In this document: positions 18,314 through 28,531 of the stretch, piece after piece
How positions within the stretch are numbered: the stretch's first letter is position 1
How the letters are laid out: the number at the start of each line of letters is the position of its first letter
Origin: Polaromonas sp.
GTDB lineage: Bacteria > Pseudomonadota > Gammaproteobacteria > Burkholderiales > Burkholderiaceae_C
Length of the DNA stretch: 64,000 bases
Direction: 5' to 3'
Assembly (NCBI RefSeq): GCF_030680935.1
Contig: NZ_JAUXUP010000009.1
Coordinates: forward strand, 1 to 64,000
Notes under the pieces: generated by a model
Database searches by the model: none
The model's input: only the letters and a program-made list of their open reading frames with translations
What the model was told of the DNA's origin: nothing
Translations under genes and position numbers: made by a program

Positions 18314-19774
18314 ATGATGCTTAAATTGAACTGCAATCACGGGCGCGCCTGGTTGGCTGCTGCTGCGTTGGCATGGGGTGGCGCGCTGTCCCTGCTGCCG
18401 GCGCAGGCCCTGATGGCTCAAACCCGAAGCCTGCCTGACTTCACCGATCTGGTCGAAACCGTCGGTCCCTCTGTCGTCAACATACGCACGCTGGAAAAAG
18501 TCAAGGCCGGTTCGGCCAGCGGCGCTGACGAGCAGATGCTGGAGTTTTTTCGCCGCTTTGGAATCCCGGTGCCGCCCAATATGCCGCGCACGCCCCGGCC
18601 GGACCGCGGCCAGCCTGACGAAGAGCAGCCGCGCGGTGTGGGCTCGGGTTTTATCCTTTCATCCGATGGCCTGGTCATGACCAATGCGCACGTTGTGGAA
18701 GGCGCGGACGAAGTGCTGGTGACCCTGACGGACAAGCGCGAGTTCAAGGCCAAGATCATAGGCACGGACAAACGCACCGATGTCGCTTTGGTCAAAATCG
18801 AAGCGACTGGTTTGCCGGCCGTGAAAATCGGCGATGCCAATCGCATGAAGGTGGGTGAATGGGTCATGGCGATTGGTTCGCCTTTTGGGCTGGAGAACAC
18901 CGTGACCGCAGGTATTGTCAGCGCCAAGCAGCGCGACACTGGCGATTACCTGCCGTTTATCCAGACCGATGTCGCAATCAATCCGGGCAATTCGGGTGGC
19001 CCCCTGATCAACATGCGTGGTGAGGTGGTGGGTATCAACAGCCAGATCTACTCGCGTTCCGGCGGCTTTCAGGGCATCTCTTTTGCCATTCCGATCGACG
19101 AAGCGACGCGCGTGACCGACCAGTTGCGCAGTACCGGCCGGGTGACGCGCGGGCGCATCGGTGTGCAGATTGACCAGGTCAGCAAGGATGTGGCCGAGTC
19201 CATCGGGCTGGGCAAGCCGCAGGGCGCGCTGGTGCGGGGTGTAGAGGCCGGGTCGCCAGCCGAAAAAGCCGGCATAGAAGCTGGCGACATCATCACCAAA
19301 TTTGAGGGCAAGACGATTGACAAGGCAACCGATCTGCCGCGTATGGTGGGCAACGTCAAGCCAGGTACCAAAACCACGGTCACGGTGTTCCGACGCGGCA
19401 ACAGCCGCGACTTCAGCGTGACGATTGCCGAAGTCGAGGCCGAAAAACCGGTCCGCAAGGCGCAGGCGCCAGAGGCCAAGCCGCCCGTAGCCGGACCGGC
19501 CCAGGTGATGGGTCTGGTGGTCAGTGAGTTGCCGGACGCGCTGAAGAAAGAGCTCAAGATCAAAGGCGGGGTAAAGGTGGATGCGAGTGAAGGCGCGTCT
19601 GCCCGCGCAGGGCTGCGCGAGGGCGATGTCATTCTGGCCATCGCCAACACCGAGGTCGCCAGCGTCAAGGAGTTTGATGCGGTATTGGCCAGGATCGACA
19701 AGAGCAAGGTGGTCAATGTGCTTTTCCGTCGTGCTGATGTTTCGCAATTCGCCTTGATCCGGCCTGCCCGTTAA
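18314..19774 (+). CDS. mucD: Periplasmic serine protease, DegP/MucD type
   Basis: Envelope quality-control protease of the HtrA family. A signal peptide (about 1-35) is followed by a trypsin-like domain with H126 (TNAHVV), D156 (TDVALV) and S227 (GNSGGP), then two PDZ domains at about 285-375 and 395-480. The loop rich in Pro and charged residues (about 85-107) corresponds to the flexible LA loop. It closes the rpoE-rseAB group, and in Pseudomonas the equivalent gene is mucD. Confidence 0.93.
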   Translation: MMLKLNCNHGRAWLAAAALAWGGALSLLPAQALMAQTRSLPDFTDLVETVGPSVVNIRTLEKVKAGSASGADEQMLEFFRRFGIPVPPNMPRTPRPDRGQPDEEQPRGVGSGFILSSDGLVMTNAHVVEGADEVLVTLTDKREFKAKIIGTDKRTDVALVKIEATGLPAVKIGDANRMKVGEWVMAIGSPFGLENTVTAGIVSAKQRDTGDYLPFIQTDVAINPGNSGGPLINMRGEVVGINSQIYSRSGGFQGISFAIPIDEATRVTDQLRSTGRVTRGRIGVQIDQVSKDVAESIGLGKPQGALVRGVEAGSPAEKAGIEAGDIITKFEGKTIDKATDLPRMVGNVKPGTKTTVTVFRRGNSRDFSVTIAEVEAEKPVRKAQAPEAKPPVAGPAQVMGLVVSELPDALKKELKIKGGVKVDASEGASARAGLREGDVILAIANTEVASVKEFDAVLARIDKSKVVNVLFRRADVSQFALIRPAR

Positions 19775-20084
19775 GTGCCCGTCACGCGCTGTGAAGCGCG
19801 CGACCTGGGTGTCCATGTTTAACGGGTCTTTGCCCCGGGCCTGTCCATGCGAAGGTCTGGCGGCCACCCGGTCAAGCGTGTGGTTTTAGCGCTGCCGAGC
19901 TGGCAATCCGTGCCACAAAAAAATATTTCTGCGGGTTTGTGGCTCAACTCTATGTTTGTAAGCACTAACATGGGTGCCGGGCTAATGACGAATTTTGGTA
20001 GAATGGATGCTGAGAATTTGAGTTTTACGATATATCAGCAGTAAAAAAATAGGGCTCGACACACAGATAGGGCTGATTCACCGG

Positions 20085-20151
20085 TGATCCACAGATCGCC
20101 CACAAGTTGTCCAGAGCCTTTAAGTTAAAATTGTGAATAAGTTGTGCATAA
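20085..20151. promoter_or_regulatory. Cluster of DnaA-box-like sites
   Basis: TGTGAATAA at 20132-20140 and TGTGCATAA at 20143-20151 are both perfect matches, on the minus strand, to TTATNCACA. They start 11 bases apart, about one helical turn. TGATCCACA at 20085-20093 matches the same motif with one mismatch on the plus strand. No dnaA, dnaN or gyrB is nearby, so a titration or regulatory site is more likely than the chromosomal origin. Confidence 0.4.
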
Positions 20152-20221
20152 GATGCATGTTGCTGCCTTGCAACGAGAAAAAATTGGCAATTTCGAGGCT
20201 ATGTCTTCCGGGCTTTTTGCC

Positions 20222-20298
20222 TACAATGAAGCTTCCAACCTTCGCAGTTGCCATAGATTGTTGGTTCAGGGCGCGTCACAAGTGACGCGCCCTTTTTT
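20222..20298 (+). ncRNA. Candidate small RNA with strong terminator
   Basis: A TACAAT at 20222-20227 could serve as a -10 element, though I see no good -35. The transcript from about 20234 would be some 65 bases long. It could pair CCAACC with GGTT and would end in the terminator at 20269-20298. No coding sequence lies on this strand between mucD and the terminator, which is why a short RNA is proposed. A lepA leader with attenuation is the alternative. Confidence 0.3.
20269..20298 (+). terminator. Strong intrinsic terminator upstream of lepA
   Basis: GGGCGCGTCAC and GTGACGCGCCC form a perfect 11-bp stem with a very short loop (AA between the arms), followed by TTTTTT. It is about 490 bases past the mucD stop, so it may terminate a separate short transcript or read-through. 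Confidence 0.88.
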
Positions 20299-20362
20299 AT
20301 GGCTCTCGCGAATGGACATTGCTCGGTTCGCAATACTTTCAAGCACTTAGGCGTTCCCTTTG

Positions 20363-22174
20363 ATGAATCACATCAGAAACTTTTCGATCATTGCGCATAT
20401 TGATCACGGCAAGTCCACGCTCGCCGATCGAATCATCCAGCGTTGCGGCGGTTTGCAGGACCGCGAGATGAGTGCGCAAGTGCTTGACTCCATGGACCTG
20501 GAAAAAGAGCGTGGGATAACCATCAAGGCGCAGACCGCTGCGCTCAAATACAAGGCACTCAATGGCGAGGTTTACAACCTCAACCTGATCGACACGCCCG
20601 GTCACGTGGACTTCTCTTATGAAGTGAGCCGCTCCTTGTCGGCATGTGAGGGCGCCTTGCTTGTCGTCGATGCAAGCCAGGGCGTGGAAGCGCAGACCGT
20701 TGCCAACTGCTACACCGCGCTCGACCTCGGCGTGACCGTGGTGCCAGTACTCAACAAGATGGATTTGCCGCAGGCGGATCCGGACAACGCCAAGCAGGAA
20801 ATCGAGGATGTGATCGGGATCGACGCGACCGATGCGATTCCCTGTAGCGCCAAAACCGGCATGGGCATCGACGAGATTCTGGAAGCCGTGATTGCGCGCA
20901 TGCCTGCGCCGCGCGGCAACCCGGCCGGACCGCTGCGCGCGATGATCGTTGACAGCTGGTACGACGCCTATGTGGGCGTCGTGATGCTGGTGCGTGTGGT
21001 CGATGGCCGGGTGGCCAGGGGTGACCGTATCAAGCTCATGGCCAGCGAGGCCACCTACAACGCCGAGCAGCTCGGGGTGTTCACGCCGCATACCGAGCAG
21101 CGGCCTTCGCTGGAAGCTGGCGAGGTAGGTTTTATCATCGCCGGCATCAAGGAGTTGCAGGCGGCCCGCGTCGGCGACACCGTGACACTGATCAAAGCCG
21201 GCACTGGCGGGGCGGCTGCCACCGCCACCGAAGCCTTGCCGGGCTTCAAGGAAATCCAGCCGCAGGTCTTTGCCGGGCTGTACCCGACCGAAGCCAGCGA
21301 GTACGACTCGCTGCGCGACGCGCTGGAAAAGCTCAAGCTCAACGATGCGTCGCTGCACTACGAGCCGGAAGTCAGCCAGGCCCTGGGCTTTGGCTTTCGC
21401 TGCGGTTTTCTGGGTCTGTTGCACATGGAGATCGTGCAGCAGCGGCTGGAACGCGAATTTGACCAGGACCTGATCACGACCGCGCCCAGCGTCGTTTATG
21501 AAGTGCTGCAGTCCGACGGTACGGTCATCATGGTCGAGAACCCCTCGAAGATTCCAGACGGCGGCAAGGTCAACGAGATCCGTGAGCCTATCGTGACCGT
21601 GCATCTCTATATGCCGCAGGACTATGTGGGCGCCGTCATGACGCTGGCCAATCTCAAGCGCGGCGTTCAGTTGAACATGGCCTACCACGGCAAGCAGGTC
21701 ATGTTGACTTACGAGATGCCCCTGGGCGAAATCGTGCTCGACTTCTTTGACAAGCTCAAGTCTGTGTCGCGTGGCTACGCCTCCATGGACTACGAGTTCA
21801 AGGAGTTCCGGGCGTCCGACGTGGTCAAGGTGGACATTCTGCTCAATGGCGAGAAGGTCGATGCCTTGTCCATCATTGTTCACCGCACCCAGTCAGCCTA
21901 CCGCGGCCGGGCAGTGGTCGCCAAGATGCGGGAGATCATCTCCCGGCAGCAGTTTGACGTTGCCATCCAGGCCGCCATCGGCGCCAACATCATTGCGCGT
22001 GAGACAATCAAGGCCCTCCGCAAAAACGTGATCGCCAAGTGTTACGGCGGCGACATTTCACGCAAGAAAAAGCTTCTTGAAAAACAAAAAGCGGGTAAAA
22101 AACGCATGAAACAAATCGGTTCGGTCGAAGTGCCCCAGGAAGCTTTTCTGGCCATTCTGCAGGTGGAAGAATAA
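20363..22174 (+). CDS. lepA: Elongation factor 4 (LepA)
   Basis: Ribosome-associated GTPase that affects initiation and can back-translocate stalled ribosomes. The G1 motif AHIDHGKST is at 11-19, G3 DTPGH and G4 NKMD follow. The LepA-specific C-terminal domain ends with [19 protein letters not shown]. The 603 residues are normal. A TTG three bases upstream is open, but ATG 20363 gives the standard start [16 protein letters not shown]. Its stop overlaps the lepB start by one base. Confidence 0.97.
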   Translation: MNHIRNFSIIAHIDHGKSTLADRIIQRCGGLQDREMSAQVLDSMDLEKERGITIKAQTAALKYKALNGEVYNLNLIDTPGHVDFSYEVSRSLSACEGALLVVDASQGVEAQTVANCYTALDLGVTVVPVLNKMDLPQADPDNAKQEIEDVIGIDATDAIPCSAKTGMGIDEILEAVIARMPAPRGNPAGPLRAMIVDSWYDAYVGVVMLVRVVDGRVARGDRIKLMASEATYNAEQLGVFTPHTEQRPSLEAGEVGFIIAGIKELQAARVGDTVTLIKAGTGGAAATATEALPGFKEIQPQVFAGLYPTEASEYDSLRDALEKLKLNDASLHYEPEVSQALGFGFRCGFLGLLHMEIVQQRLEREFDQDLITTAPSVVYEVLQSDGTVIMVENPSKIPDGGKVNEIREPIVTVHLYMPQDYVGAVMTLANLKRGVQLNMAYHGKQVMLTYEMPLGEIVLDFFDKLKSVSRGYASMDYEFKEFRASDVVKVDILLNGEKVDALSIIVHRTQSAYRGRAVVAKMREIISRQQFDVAIQAAIGANIIARETIKALRKNVIAKCYGGDISRKKKLLEKQKAGKKRMKQIGSVEVPQEAFLAILQVEE

Positions 22175-23151
22175 TGCTGGCCTTCATGAGTACGCTCACC
22201 GCGCTGGTACTGGCTGTTTTTGTGGGATATGGCGGCGCCTGGTATCTGGGCATGGTGGAAGGCAATTTTTCGCTGCTGCTGTTTCTGGCCACCGTCGTCA
22301 CCGGCTTGTACTGGCTGGCCGAAAAGTTCTATTTCTGGCCGCAGCGCCGCCAGGCCGCCGCGCGACTGGAGTCGCAACGTGTTGAGCGCCATGCCCAACT
22401 GGCTGCCCAGGGCATCACGCAAGTAGATAGCGACATGCATGACGCCCACGCCAAAGTCCTGCAGCAGCCCTGGTGGCTGGACTGGACTGCCGGATTGTTT
22501 CCGGTGATTGTGGTGGTGTTCCTGCTGCGGTCCTTCCTGTTCGAGCCCTTCAAGATCCCTTCCGGTTCGATGATCCCGACCATGCTGGTGGGCGACCTGA
22601 TTCTGGTCAACAAATTCCATTACGGTGTGCGTCTGCCCGTCATCAACCTCAAGGTGATCGACAACAACAGTCCCCAGCGCGGCGATGTGATGGTGTTCCG
22701 TTATCCCCCCAAGCCAAGTCTGGATTACATCAAGCGGGTGGTTGGCGTGCCCGGCGACGAGGTGGCCTATCTGAACAAGAAACTCAGTATCAACGGCAAG
22801 GCGCTGAGCAAAGTCCCGATGCCTGACTTTTTTGACGAAGACGCGCTGCGTTATGCCAAACAATTTCAGGAAACCACTGGCAACAGGACCTACCGCTTGC
22901 TCAATGACGCAGACCGGCCGGCGTTTATTGCCGGTGCAGATCAGTTTCCCTGGCGGGATAATTGCCGTTACAGTAGTGAGGGCGTGGTGTGCAAGGTCCC
23001 CGAAGGCCACTATTTCATGATGGGAGACAACCGCGACAACTCTCTGGACTCGCGTTATTGGGGGTTTGTGCCCGAGGCCAACATCGTCGGCAAGGCCTTT
23101 TTTGTCTGGATGAATTTTGGTAACCTCAAGCGCATAGGCCGGATTGACTGA
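22174..23151 (+). CDS. lepB: Signal peptidase I
   Basis: Cleaves signal peptides from exported proteins. Two N-terminal membrane segments (about 5-50) and one at about 105-125 precede the catalytic region. The Ser/Lys dyad is S132 in PSGSMIPT and K187 in DYIKRVVG, and GDNRDNSLDSRYWG is the box E signature. It has 325 residues. The lepA-lepB-rnc-era order is the classical one. Confidence 0.96.
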   Translation: MLAFMSTLTALVLAVFVGYGGAWYLGMVEGNFSLLLFLATVVTGLYWLAEKFYFWPQRRQAAARLESQRVERHAQLAAQGITQVDSDMHDAHAKVLQQPWWLDWTAGLFPVIVVVFLLRSFLFEPFKIPSGSMIPTMLVGDLILVNKFHYGVRLPVINLKVIDNNSPQRGDVMVFRYPPKPSLDYIKRVVGVPGDEVAYLNKKLSINGKALSKVPMPDFFDEDALRYAKQFQETTGNRTYRLLNDADRPAFIAGADQFPWRDNCRYSSEGVVCKVPEGHYFMMGDNRDNSLDSRYWGFVPEANIVGKAFFVWMNFGNLKRIGRID

Positions 23152-23238
23152 GACCAAACCGGCCTTGCGCAGGCTGCATGGGCGGGGTCGGCGGGTGTTA
23201 TGGCTTATCGATGCAATCAACAAAAGCTGGGAAATCAC

Positions 23239-23589
23239 ATGAAAAACTTGAAACGCAGGCAGCAAGGCATTTCGTTCATCGGTATCCTGTTTGTTGGAGG
23301 GGTGCTGATCTTCGCCGGCGTGATCGCCGCGCAGGTGTTCCCCACGCTGGTCGAATTCCAGGCCATTACCAAGGCCGCAAGCAAGGCCGCTGCTGCCCCG
23401 ACGGTTCCTGAAGTACGAACCACTTTTGACAAGGCGGCCCAGATTGACGACATCACGTCCATCACCGGCAAGGACCTGGAAATAACCAAGGAAGGCGACA
23501 GGACGGTTGTGGCGTTTGCCTACAACAAGGAAATCCACATCGCTGGGCCGGCTTATTTGCTGCTTAAATACACGGGCCGTTCCAAATAA
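23239..23589 (+). CDS. DUF4845 pilin-like membrane protein
   Basis: A 116-residue protein with a short basic N-terminus (MKNLKRRQQGISFIG), one hydrophobic segment (about 15-35) and a small periplasmic domain. The N-terminus looks like a type IV pilin prepilin, with G followed by ISFIGILF. DUF4845 proteins are regularly encoded between lepB and rnc in beta- and gammaproteobacteria; no function is established. ATG 23239 was preferred over a longer opening at 23200. rnc follows without a gap. Confidence 0.8.
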   Translation: MKNLKRRQQGISFIGILFVGGVLIFAGVIAAQVFPTLVEFQAITKAASKAAAAPTVPEVRTTFDKAAQIDDITSITGKDLEITKEGDRTVVAFAYNKEIHIAGPAYLLLKYTGRSK

Positions 23590-24288
23590 GTGCGTGCGAG
23601 TTCCACTTCAAGTCCTGACCTGCAGGCCTTGCAAAAGCGCCTGGAGCACGAGTTTTCCAATCCTCGCCTGTTGCAGCAGGCGCTGACGCATCGCAGCTTT
23701 TCTGCCGACCACAACGAGCGCGTCGAGTTTCTGGGTGACTCGGTGCTCAATCTTGCTGTTGCGGGCCTGTTGTACGAGCGCCTGAGCGAGCTCCCGGAAG
23801 GCGACTTGTCGCGGGTACGCGCCAATCTGGTGAAGCAGGAGACCCTGCATCAGCTCGCTGTCCAGCTAGGCTTGCCTGCGTTGATTCGGCTGGGTGAGGG
23901 AGAGGCCAAGTCCGGTGGCCAAAGGCGCCCCTCCATTCTGGCCGACGCCCTTGAGGCTGTGATTGGCGCTGTGTATCTTGATGCCGGTTTTGACAAGGCT
24001 GCCGGGCTGGTGCGCAGCTTGTTCCGGGACATCGAGATCAACCCGCAGATGGACGCCATCGGCAAAGACCCGAAGACCGAGTTGCAGGAATGGCTGCAGG
24101 GTCGCAAAATGAATTTGCCGATTTACCGCGTGGTCGGCACCCTGGGCGCTGCCCACAAGCAGACCTTTGATGTGGAATGCGAAATCAGCGAGTTTGGGCG
24201 TGCCGAGCGGGGCATGGGCGGCTCGCGCCGCGCTGGTGAGCAGGCAGCGGCAGCGGTCATGCTGGCTTACGTGAAAACGCTCAATTGA
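23590..24288 (+). CDS. rnc: Ribonuclease III
   Basis: Double-strand-specific endoribonuclease for rRNA processing and mRNA control. The signature [13 protein letters not shown] (43-55) contains E46 and D50; the second metal site is in [16 protein letters not shown] dsRNA-binding domain spans about 155-230. The protein has 232 residues and starts at GTG 23590 directly after the DUF4845 stop. Confidence 0.96.
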   Translation: MRASSTSSPDLQALQKRLEHEFSNPRLLQQALTHRSFSADHNERVEFLGDSVLNLAVAGLLYERLSELPEGDLSRVRANLVKQETLHQLAVQLGLPALIRLGEGEAKSGGQRRPSILADALEAVIGAVYLDAGFDKAAGLVRSLFRDIEINPQMDAIGKDPKTELQEWLQGRKMNLPIYRVVGTLGAAHKQTFDVECEISEFGRAERGMGGSRRAGEQAAAAVMLAYVKTLN

Positions 24289-24331
24289 TTTAACAGGCGC
24301 TGCAGCGCAGCTGCCAACAGGCCATTCCAAC

Positions 24332-25390
24332 ATGACTTCCGCGAAAAACCCCCCCAAAAAAACGGTGCGCCAGCCAGCGCCTATCGGTAAACCCAAGACC
24401 AAGGCCGCCGTGCAGCATGCCGAAGAAACTGTCGGCACGCAGGACGCCGCGCTCGAAGCCATGCTGGCGCAGGCCATGACGGCACGCGCCAACAATGCGC
24501 CGCCTGCCGAAGGTCAGCGCTGCGGGCTGATTGCCATCGTTGGCAAGCCCAATGTCGGCAAATCGACCCTGCTCAATGCGCTGGTGGGGCAAAAAATCAG
24601 CATCACCTCGCGCAAGGCGCAGACCACACGTCACCGTATCACCGGTATGCGCACGCTGGGCGCCACCCAGTATGTGTTTGTCGATACCCCTGGTTTCCAG
24701 ACCCGGCATGGCAATGCGCTGAACCGCTCACTCAACAAGACAGTCGTCGGCGCCGTCAACGACGTGGACCTGATCGTGTTTGTGGTCGAGGCCGGCCAGT
24801 TCAACCAGGCCGACGCCAAGGTGCTGTCGCTGCTGCCGGCCGGCACGCCGGCCATCCTGCTGGCCAACAAGTTCGACCTGATTCACCGCCGCGCCGACAT
24901 TGCGCCCTGGCTCAAGGAGATGCAGGAGCGCCACAATTTTGCCGAGTTTGTGCCCATGTCGGCCAACAACGCGAAGGACGTGGACCGCCTGTTCGGCATC
25001 TGCGAGAAGTATTTGCCGCCGCAGCCCTGGATGTACGGTGCCGACGAGCTGACCGACCGCAGCGAGCGTTTCATGGCGGCTGAGATCATCCGCGAAAAGC
25101 TCTTCCGCCTGACCGGTGACGAGTTGCCCTACACCTCGACCGTGATCATCGACAAGTTCGAGCAGGAGGGGGAGTTGCGCCGGATCGCCGCCACTATCGT
25201 GGTGGAACGCGACGGCCACAAGGGCATGATCATTGGCGAGAAGGGCGAAAAGCTCAAACGCATAGGCACCGAAGCCCGGCATGAACTCGAAGCCCTGACC
25301 GGCGGCAAGGTATTCATCGAGATCTGGGTCAAGGTGCGCTCGGGCTGGGCCGATGACGAAGCCAGAGTGAAAACCTTTGGCTACGAGTAA
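24332..25390 (+). CDS. era: GTPase Era
   Basis: 16S rRNA-binding GTPase for small-subunit assembly. G1 is GKPNVGKST at 71-79; G3 DTPG, G4 NKFD and a C-terminal KH domain with the [15 protein letters not shown] loop follow. At 352 residues it is longer than most Era proteins because about 60 residues rich in Pro, Ala and Lys precede the GTPase domain. recO begins immediately after its stop. Confidence 0.95.
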   Translation: MTSAKNPPKKTVRQPAPIGKPKTKAAVQHAEETVGTQDAALEAMLAQAMTARANNAPPAEGQRCGLIAIVGKPNVGKSTLLNALVGQKISITSRKAQTTRHRITGMRTLGATQYVFVDTPGFQTRHGNALNRSLNKTVVGAVNDVDLIVFVVEAGQFNQADAKVLSLLPAGTPAILLANKFDLIHRRADIAPWLKEMQERHNFAEFVPMSANNAKDVDRLFGICEKYLPPQPWMYGADELTDRSERFMAAEIIREKLFRLTGDELPYTSTVIIDKFEQEGELRRIAATIVVERDGHKGMIIGEKGEKLKRIGTEARHELEALTGGKVFIEIWVKVRSGWADDEARVKTFGYE

Positions 25391-26140
25391 GTGGCGACCA
25401 AGCGCATTTCCGACGAACCGGCGTATGTCCTGCACCGCTACGACTGGAGCGAGTCCAGCCTGATCCTGGAAGTCTTCACCCGCAGTTATGGCCGTATTGC
25501 GCTGGTCGCGCGTGGCGCCAAGAAACCAAGCTCCAATTTCCGGCCCGTCCTGCTGCCGTTGCAGCCGCTGCACATAGCTTTCGGCGGTGATGCGGAGATC
25601 CGCATGTTGCGCAGCGCCGAGTGGCAAGGCGGCCACGTCATGCCGACGGGCGACGCGCTGCTGTCGGGCTATTACCTCAATGAATTGTTGATGCGTCTGC
25701 TGGCTCGCGACGACCCGCACCCAGTGCTGTTTGACGCCTATGCCGCGACTGTGCAGCTGCTGGCCAGCCAGAGCGTCGACACCTTGCAGGTCGCCTTGCG
25801 GGCGTTTGAACTTCGCCTGCTGCGCGACATCGGCCTGCTGCCGACGCTGGATGTGCAGACCGCGACGCTGGCGCTGCTGGAGCCGCAGACCGCTTATGTG
25901 CTGGTCGCCGAGGCCGGCCTGCGCGAGGCGCACGACGACGACCGGGCCAGCCTGCAAGGTCAGCAGTGGCTGGACTTGCAGGAAACACTGGCCGACGACG
26001 CGCCATTTACCGACACGGTGCAAGCCTGCGTCAACCACCTGCCATCGCTCAAAACCCAACTGCGCTCGCTGCTGCACTACCATTGCGATGTGAAGGTTCT
26101 CAAAACCCGGCAGATGATGATCGATCTGCAGGCTTTCTAA
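25391..26140 (+). CDS. recO: DNA repair protein RecO
   Basis: Loads RecA on SSB-coated DNA in the RecFOR pathway. The N-terminal OB-fold is recognised from [34 protein letters not shown] (about 11-44). The protein has 249 residues. GTG 25391 follows the era stop with no gap, the common era-recO-pdxJ arrangement. Confidence 0.93.
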   Translation: MATKRISDEPAYVLHRYDWSESSLILEVFTRSYGRIALVARGAKKPSSNFRPVLLPLQPLHIAFGGDAEIRMLRSAEWQGGHVMPTGDALLSGYYLNELLMRLLARDDPHPVLFDAYAATVQLLASQSVDTLQVALRAFELRLLRDIGLLPTLDVQTATLALLEPQTAYVLVAEAGLREAHDDDRASLQGQQWLDLQETLADDAPFTDTVQACVNHLPSLKTQLRSLLHYHCDVKVLKTRQMMIDLQAF

Positions 26141-26147
26141 CGGATCA

Positions 26148-26948
26148 ATGCCCATCATGGCTCCTGTACACGCCTCCGCTCCCCGTCACCGCACCGCCTT
26201 GTCTGTCAACGTCAACAAGGTGGCCCTGCTGCGCAACACGCGCCACCTCGGCATTCCCGATGTGCTCCGCGCCGCCGAGTTGTGCCTGGAGGCGGGCGCC
26301 GAGGGCATCACCGTGCACCCACGCCCCGACCAGCGGCACATCCGCGAGGATGATGTCTACGAGTTGGCCGCGCTGATGAAGGACTGGCCTGATCGCGAGT
26401 TCAATGTCGAGGGCAACCCGCTGCAGAACCTGATGGAGTTTGTGCGCAACCTGTCGGCGCGCGGCCTGCCACTGCACCAGTGCACCTTTGTGCCCGACAG
26501 CGAAGGCCAGTTCACCAGCGACCATGGCTGGAGCTTTCCGCAGCATGCAGCGCAGTTGAAGCCCCTGATTGAAGAAGTCCAGAGCCGTGGCGTGCGTGTC
26601 AGCCTGTTCATGGACCCGCTGCCCGAGTCCATGGCCGCCGCCAAAGAGCTTGGTGCGGATCGGGTGGAGCTGTACACCGAAACCTACGCCAGGGCCTGGG
26701 GCACGCCCGACAAAGACAAGGTGCTGAGCCAGTTTGCGCATACCGGACGGGCCGCTGCCGCTGTTCATTTGGGCGTGAATGCGGGCCACGACCTGAACCG
26801 CGACAACCTCACCGAGTTCCTGCACGCCGTGCCTGGCGTGCTGGAGGTGTCGATTGGCCACGCGCTGATTGCCGATGCGCTGGAGCTCGGCTACAGCGCC
26901 ACTGTCGCCGCGTACCTGCGCTGCATCGACAACGCGTCTCCCGAATGA
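26148..26948 (+). CDS. pdxJ: Pyridoxine 5'-phosphate synthase
   Basis: Condenses deoxyxylulose phosphate with aminoacetone phosphate in vitamin B6 synthesis. Characteristic blocks are [15 protein letters not shown] (18-32), [20 protein letters not shown] and [12 protein letters not shown]. The protein has 266 residues; about 12 extra residues precede the conserved start. Its stop overlaps acpS by four bases, the usual pdxJ-acpS coupling. Confidence 0.96.
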   Translation: MPIMAPVHASAPRHRTALSVNVNKVALLRNTRHLGIPDVLRAAELCLEAGAEGITVHPRPDQRHIREDDVYELAALMKDWPDREFNVEGNPLQNLMEFVRNLSARGLPLHQCTFVPDSEGQFTSDHGWSFPQHAAQLKPLIEEVQSRGVRVSLFMDPLPESMAAAKELGADRVELYTETYARAWGTPDKDKVLSQFAHTGRAAAAVHLGVNAGHDLNRDNLTEFLHAVPGVLEVSIGHALIADALELGYSATVAAYLRCIDNASPE

Positions 26949-27337
26949 TTTACGGAATCGGCACCGACATCTGTGATGTGCGCCGTGTGCGCGCCAGCTT
27001 CGAACGCCATGGCGAGCGTTTTGCGCTGAAGATACTCAGCGACGCCGAGTTCACCACCTGGAAAGCCCGCAGCGCGCGCTGGCCCGAGCGCGGCCTGCGT
27101 TACCTGGCCACGCGGTTTTCCGCAAAAGAGGCTTTCAGCAAGGCCGTCGGCATGGGCATGCGTTTGCCGATGACCTGGCGCAACTGCGAGGTCGCCAAGG
27201 CAGCCAGCGGCAAACCCGAAATTGTTCTGCACGGCGCGCTCAAGGACTGGTTTGAGGCGCGCGGCCTGAGCGCCCACGTCAGCGTGACAGACGAAACCGA
27301 CTACGCCGCCAGCTTTGTGGTCGTAGAGAAAAAGTGA
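26945..27337 (+). CDS. acpS: Holo-[acyl-carrier-protein] synthase
   Basis: Attaches 4'-phosphopantetheine to acyl carrier protein. The magnesium ligands are D8 (IGTDICDV) and E62 ([11 protein letters not shown]). The protein has 130 residues. Its stop codon TGA (27335-27337) touches a dispersed repeat copy that follows. Confidence 0.95.
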   Translation: MIYGIGTDICDVRRVRASFERHGERFALKILSDAEFTTWKARSARWPERGLRYLATRFSAKEAFSKAVGMGMRLPMTWRNCEVAKAASGKPEIVLHGALKDWFEARGLSAHVSVTDETDYAASFVVVEKK

Positions 27338-27392
27338 CTCTAGCCCAATCTGGCTGTGCGCAAGCAGCTATCAAATTAACAGTAATTCTGGA
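27337..27392 (-). repeat. Dispersed repeat, copy 5 (between acpS and nagZ)
   Basis: Minus orientation, very close to consensus: ACTGTTAATTTGATAGCTGC, TTGCGCACAG, then ATTGGGCTAGAGTCAC. It fills the gap from the acpS stop to just before nagZ. Confidence 0.78.
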
Positions 27393-27401
27393 AACCCCAT
27401 C

Positions 27402-28460
27402 ATGAGCCCACACGCCCCCCTGATCATCGACATCGCCGGCTTGAACCTGAGCAAAGCCGATAGACAACGCCTCAAAAATCCGCTGACCGGCGGCATCATC
27501 CTGTTTGCGCGCAACTGGGAGAACCGCGCCCAACTCACGGCGCTGTGCGCCCAGATCAAAAAAATCCGCAAAGACCTGCTGATCTGCGTGGACCACGAAG
27601 GCGGGCGCGTGCAGCGTTTCAAAACCGATGGCTTCACCCATCTGCCGCCCATGCGCACGCTGGGCCAGTTGTGGCTGAAAGACGCGATGGCAGCCACCAA
27701 TGCCGCCACTGCCTGCGGTTATGTGCTGGGCGCCGAGCTGCGTGCCTGCGGGGTAGATTTCAGTTATACCCCTGTGCTCGACCTGGACTATGGCGAAAGC
27801 AGTGTCATCGGCGACCGTGCTTTTGCGCGCGATCCGCGCATTGTTGGCCTGCTGGCCAAAAGCCTGATGCACGGCCTGCTGCAAAGCGGCATGGCCAATT
27901 GCGGCAAACACTTTCCGGGCCACGGTTTTGTCAAAGCCGACTCGCACACCGACATTCCGGTGGACAAACGCAGCCTGAAAGCCATCCTGGCCGATGATGC
28001 CGCGCCCTATGACTGGCTCAACACGACCCTGACCAGCGTCATGCCCGCGCATGTGATCTACCCCAAGGTCGATGCGCGCCCGGCCGGTTTTTCGGAGAAG
28101 TGGCTGACCTACATCCTGCGCGGGCAGCTCGGCTTCGGCGGCGCGATTTTCAGCGACGACCTCAGCATGGCCGGTGCCCGCCTGCTCGACGGCAAACAGG
28201 TCAGCTACACCCAGGCTGCTGTGGCCGCGCTGAACGCCGGCTGCGACATGGTGTTGTTGTGCAACCAGTCGGTCGATGGCGGCGAAGCGGTCGATGAGTT
28301 GCTCAATGGCATGGCCGAAGCCCTGCTCAAGCAGCAATGGGAAGCGCTGGAAAGCAGTGAAGCGCGGCGGCTGGACCTGCTGCCAACCACGCCCGCCATC
28401 GCCTGGGACGATCTGATGCTGCACCCGGCGTATATGCACGCACTCGGGCTTGTACCCTGA
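27402..28460 (+). CDS. nagZ: Beta-N-acetylhexosaminidase NagZ
   Basis: Cytoplasmic family 3 glycoside hydrolase that removes GlcNAc from anhydromuropeptides in cell-wall recycling. Family blocks are GGIILFARN, CVDHEGGRVQRF, and the KHFPGHG loop followed by DSHTD, which carries the catalytic His/Asp pair. The nucleophile segment is FSDDLSMAGA. The 352 residues are normal. It is the last gene of the long lepA-to-nagZ run. Confidence 0.95.
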   Translation: MSPHAPLIIDIAGLNLSKADRQRLKNPLTGGIILFARNWENRAQLTALCAQIKKIRKDLLICVDHEGGRVQRFKTDGFTHLPPMRTLGQLWLKDAMAATNAATACGYVLGAELRACGVDFSYTPVLDLDYGESSVIGDRAFARDPRIVGLLAKSLMHGLLQSGMANCGKHFPGHGFVKADSHTDIPVDKRSLKAILADDAAPYDWLNTTLTSVMPAHVIYPKVDARPAGFSEKWLTYILRGQLGFGGAIFSDDLSMAGARLLDGKQVSYTQAAVAALNAGCDMVLLCNQSVDGGEAVDELLNGMAEALLKQQWEALESSEARRLDLLPTTPAIAWDDLMLHPAYMHALGLVP

Positions 28461-28469
28461 AGAAAAAAA

Positions 28470-28530
28470 AAGCCTTTTCTGCCTCCAGCCCATGCCGGGA
28501 TTGCGTGAACAGCTCCTGAATCAATAGCGG
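28470..28530 (-). repeat. Dispersed repeat, copy 6 (nagZ/metalloprotease junction)
   Basis: Minus orientation: CGCTATTGATTCAGGAGCTG, TTCACGCAAT, CATGGGCTGGAGGC, then AAAAGG and a T-run on the same strand. It occupies nearly the whole gap between the convergent genes and could also affect their 3' ends. Confidence 0.7.
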
Positions 28531-28531
28531 A

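Larger units (their letters stand above)
19777..20362. other. Long non-coding stretch between mucD and lepA
   Basis: I see no credible gene. The middle part (about 19900-20160) is clearly A+T-richer than its surroundings and contains DnaA-box-like sites. The right part carries a promoter-like TACAAT and a perfect terminator. LepA must be transcribed from sequence after 20298 or by read-through. Confidence 0.5.

Noticed and set aside
20085-20151. DnaA-box cluster considered as the chromosomal origin
   Set aside because: dnaA, dnaN, gyrB, rpmH or parAB are not near, and only two or three boxes are present.
20339-21883. A 514-codon open frame on the minus strand opposite lepA
   Set aside because: It mirrors the codon periodicity of lepA, has no domain or ribosome site, and lepA is unmistakable. 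The same applies to long opposite frames over fabF, lepB, era and mucD.
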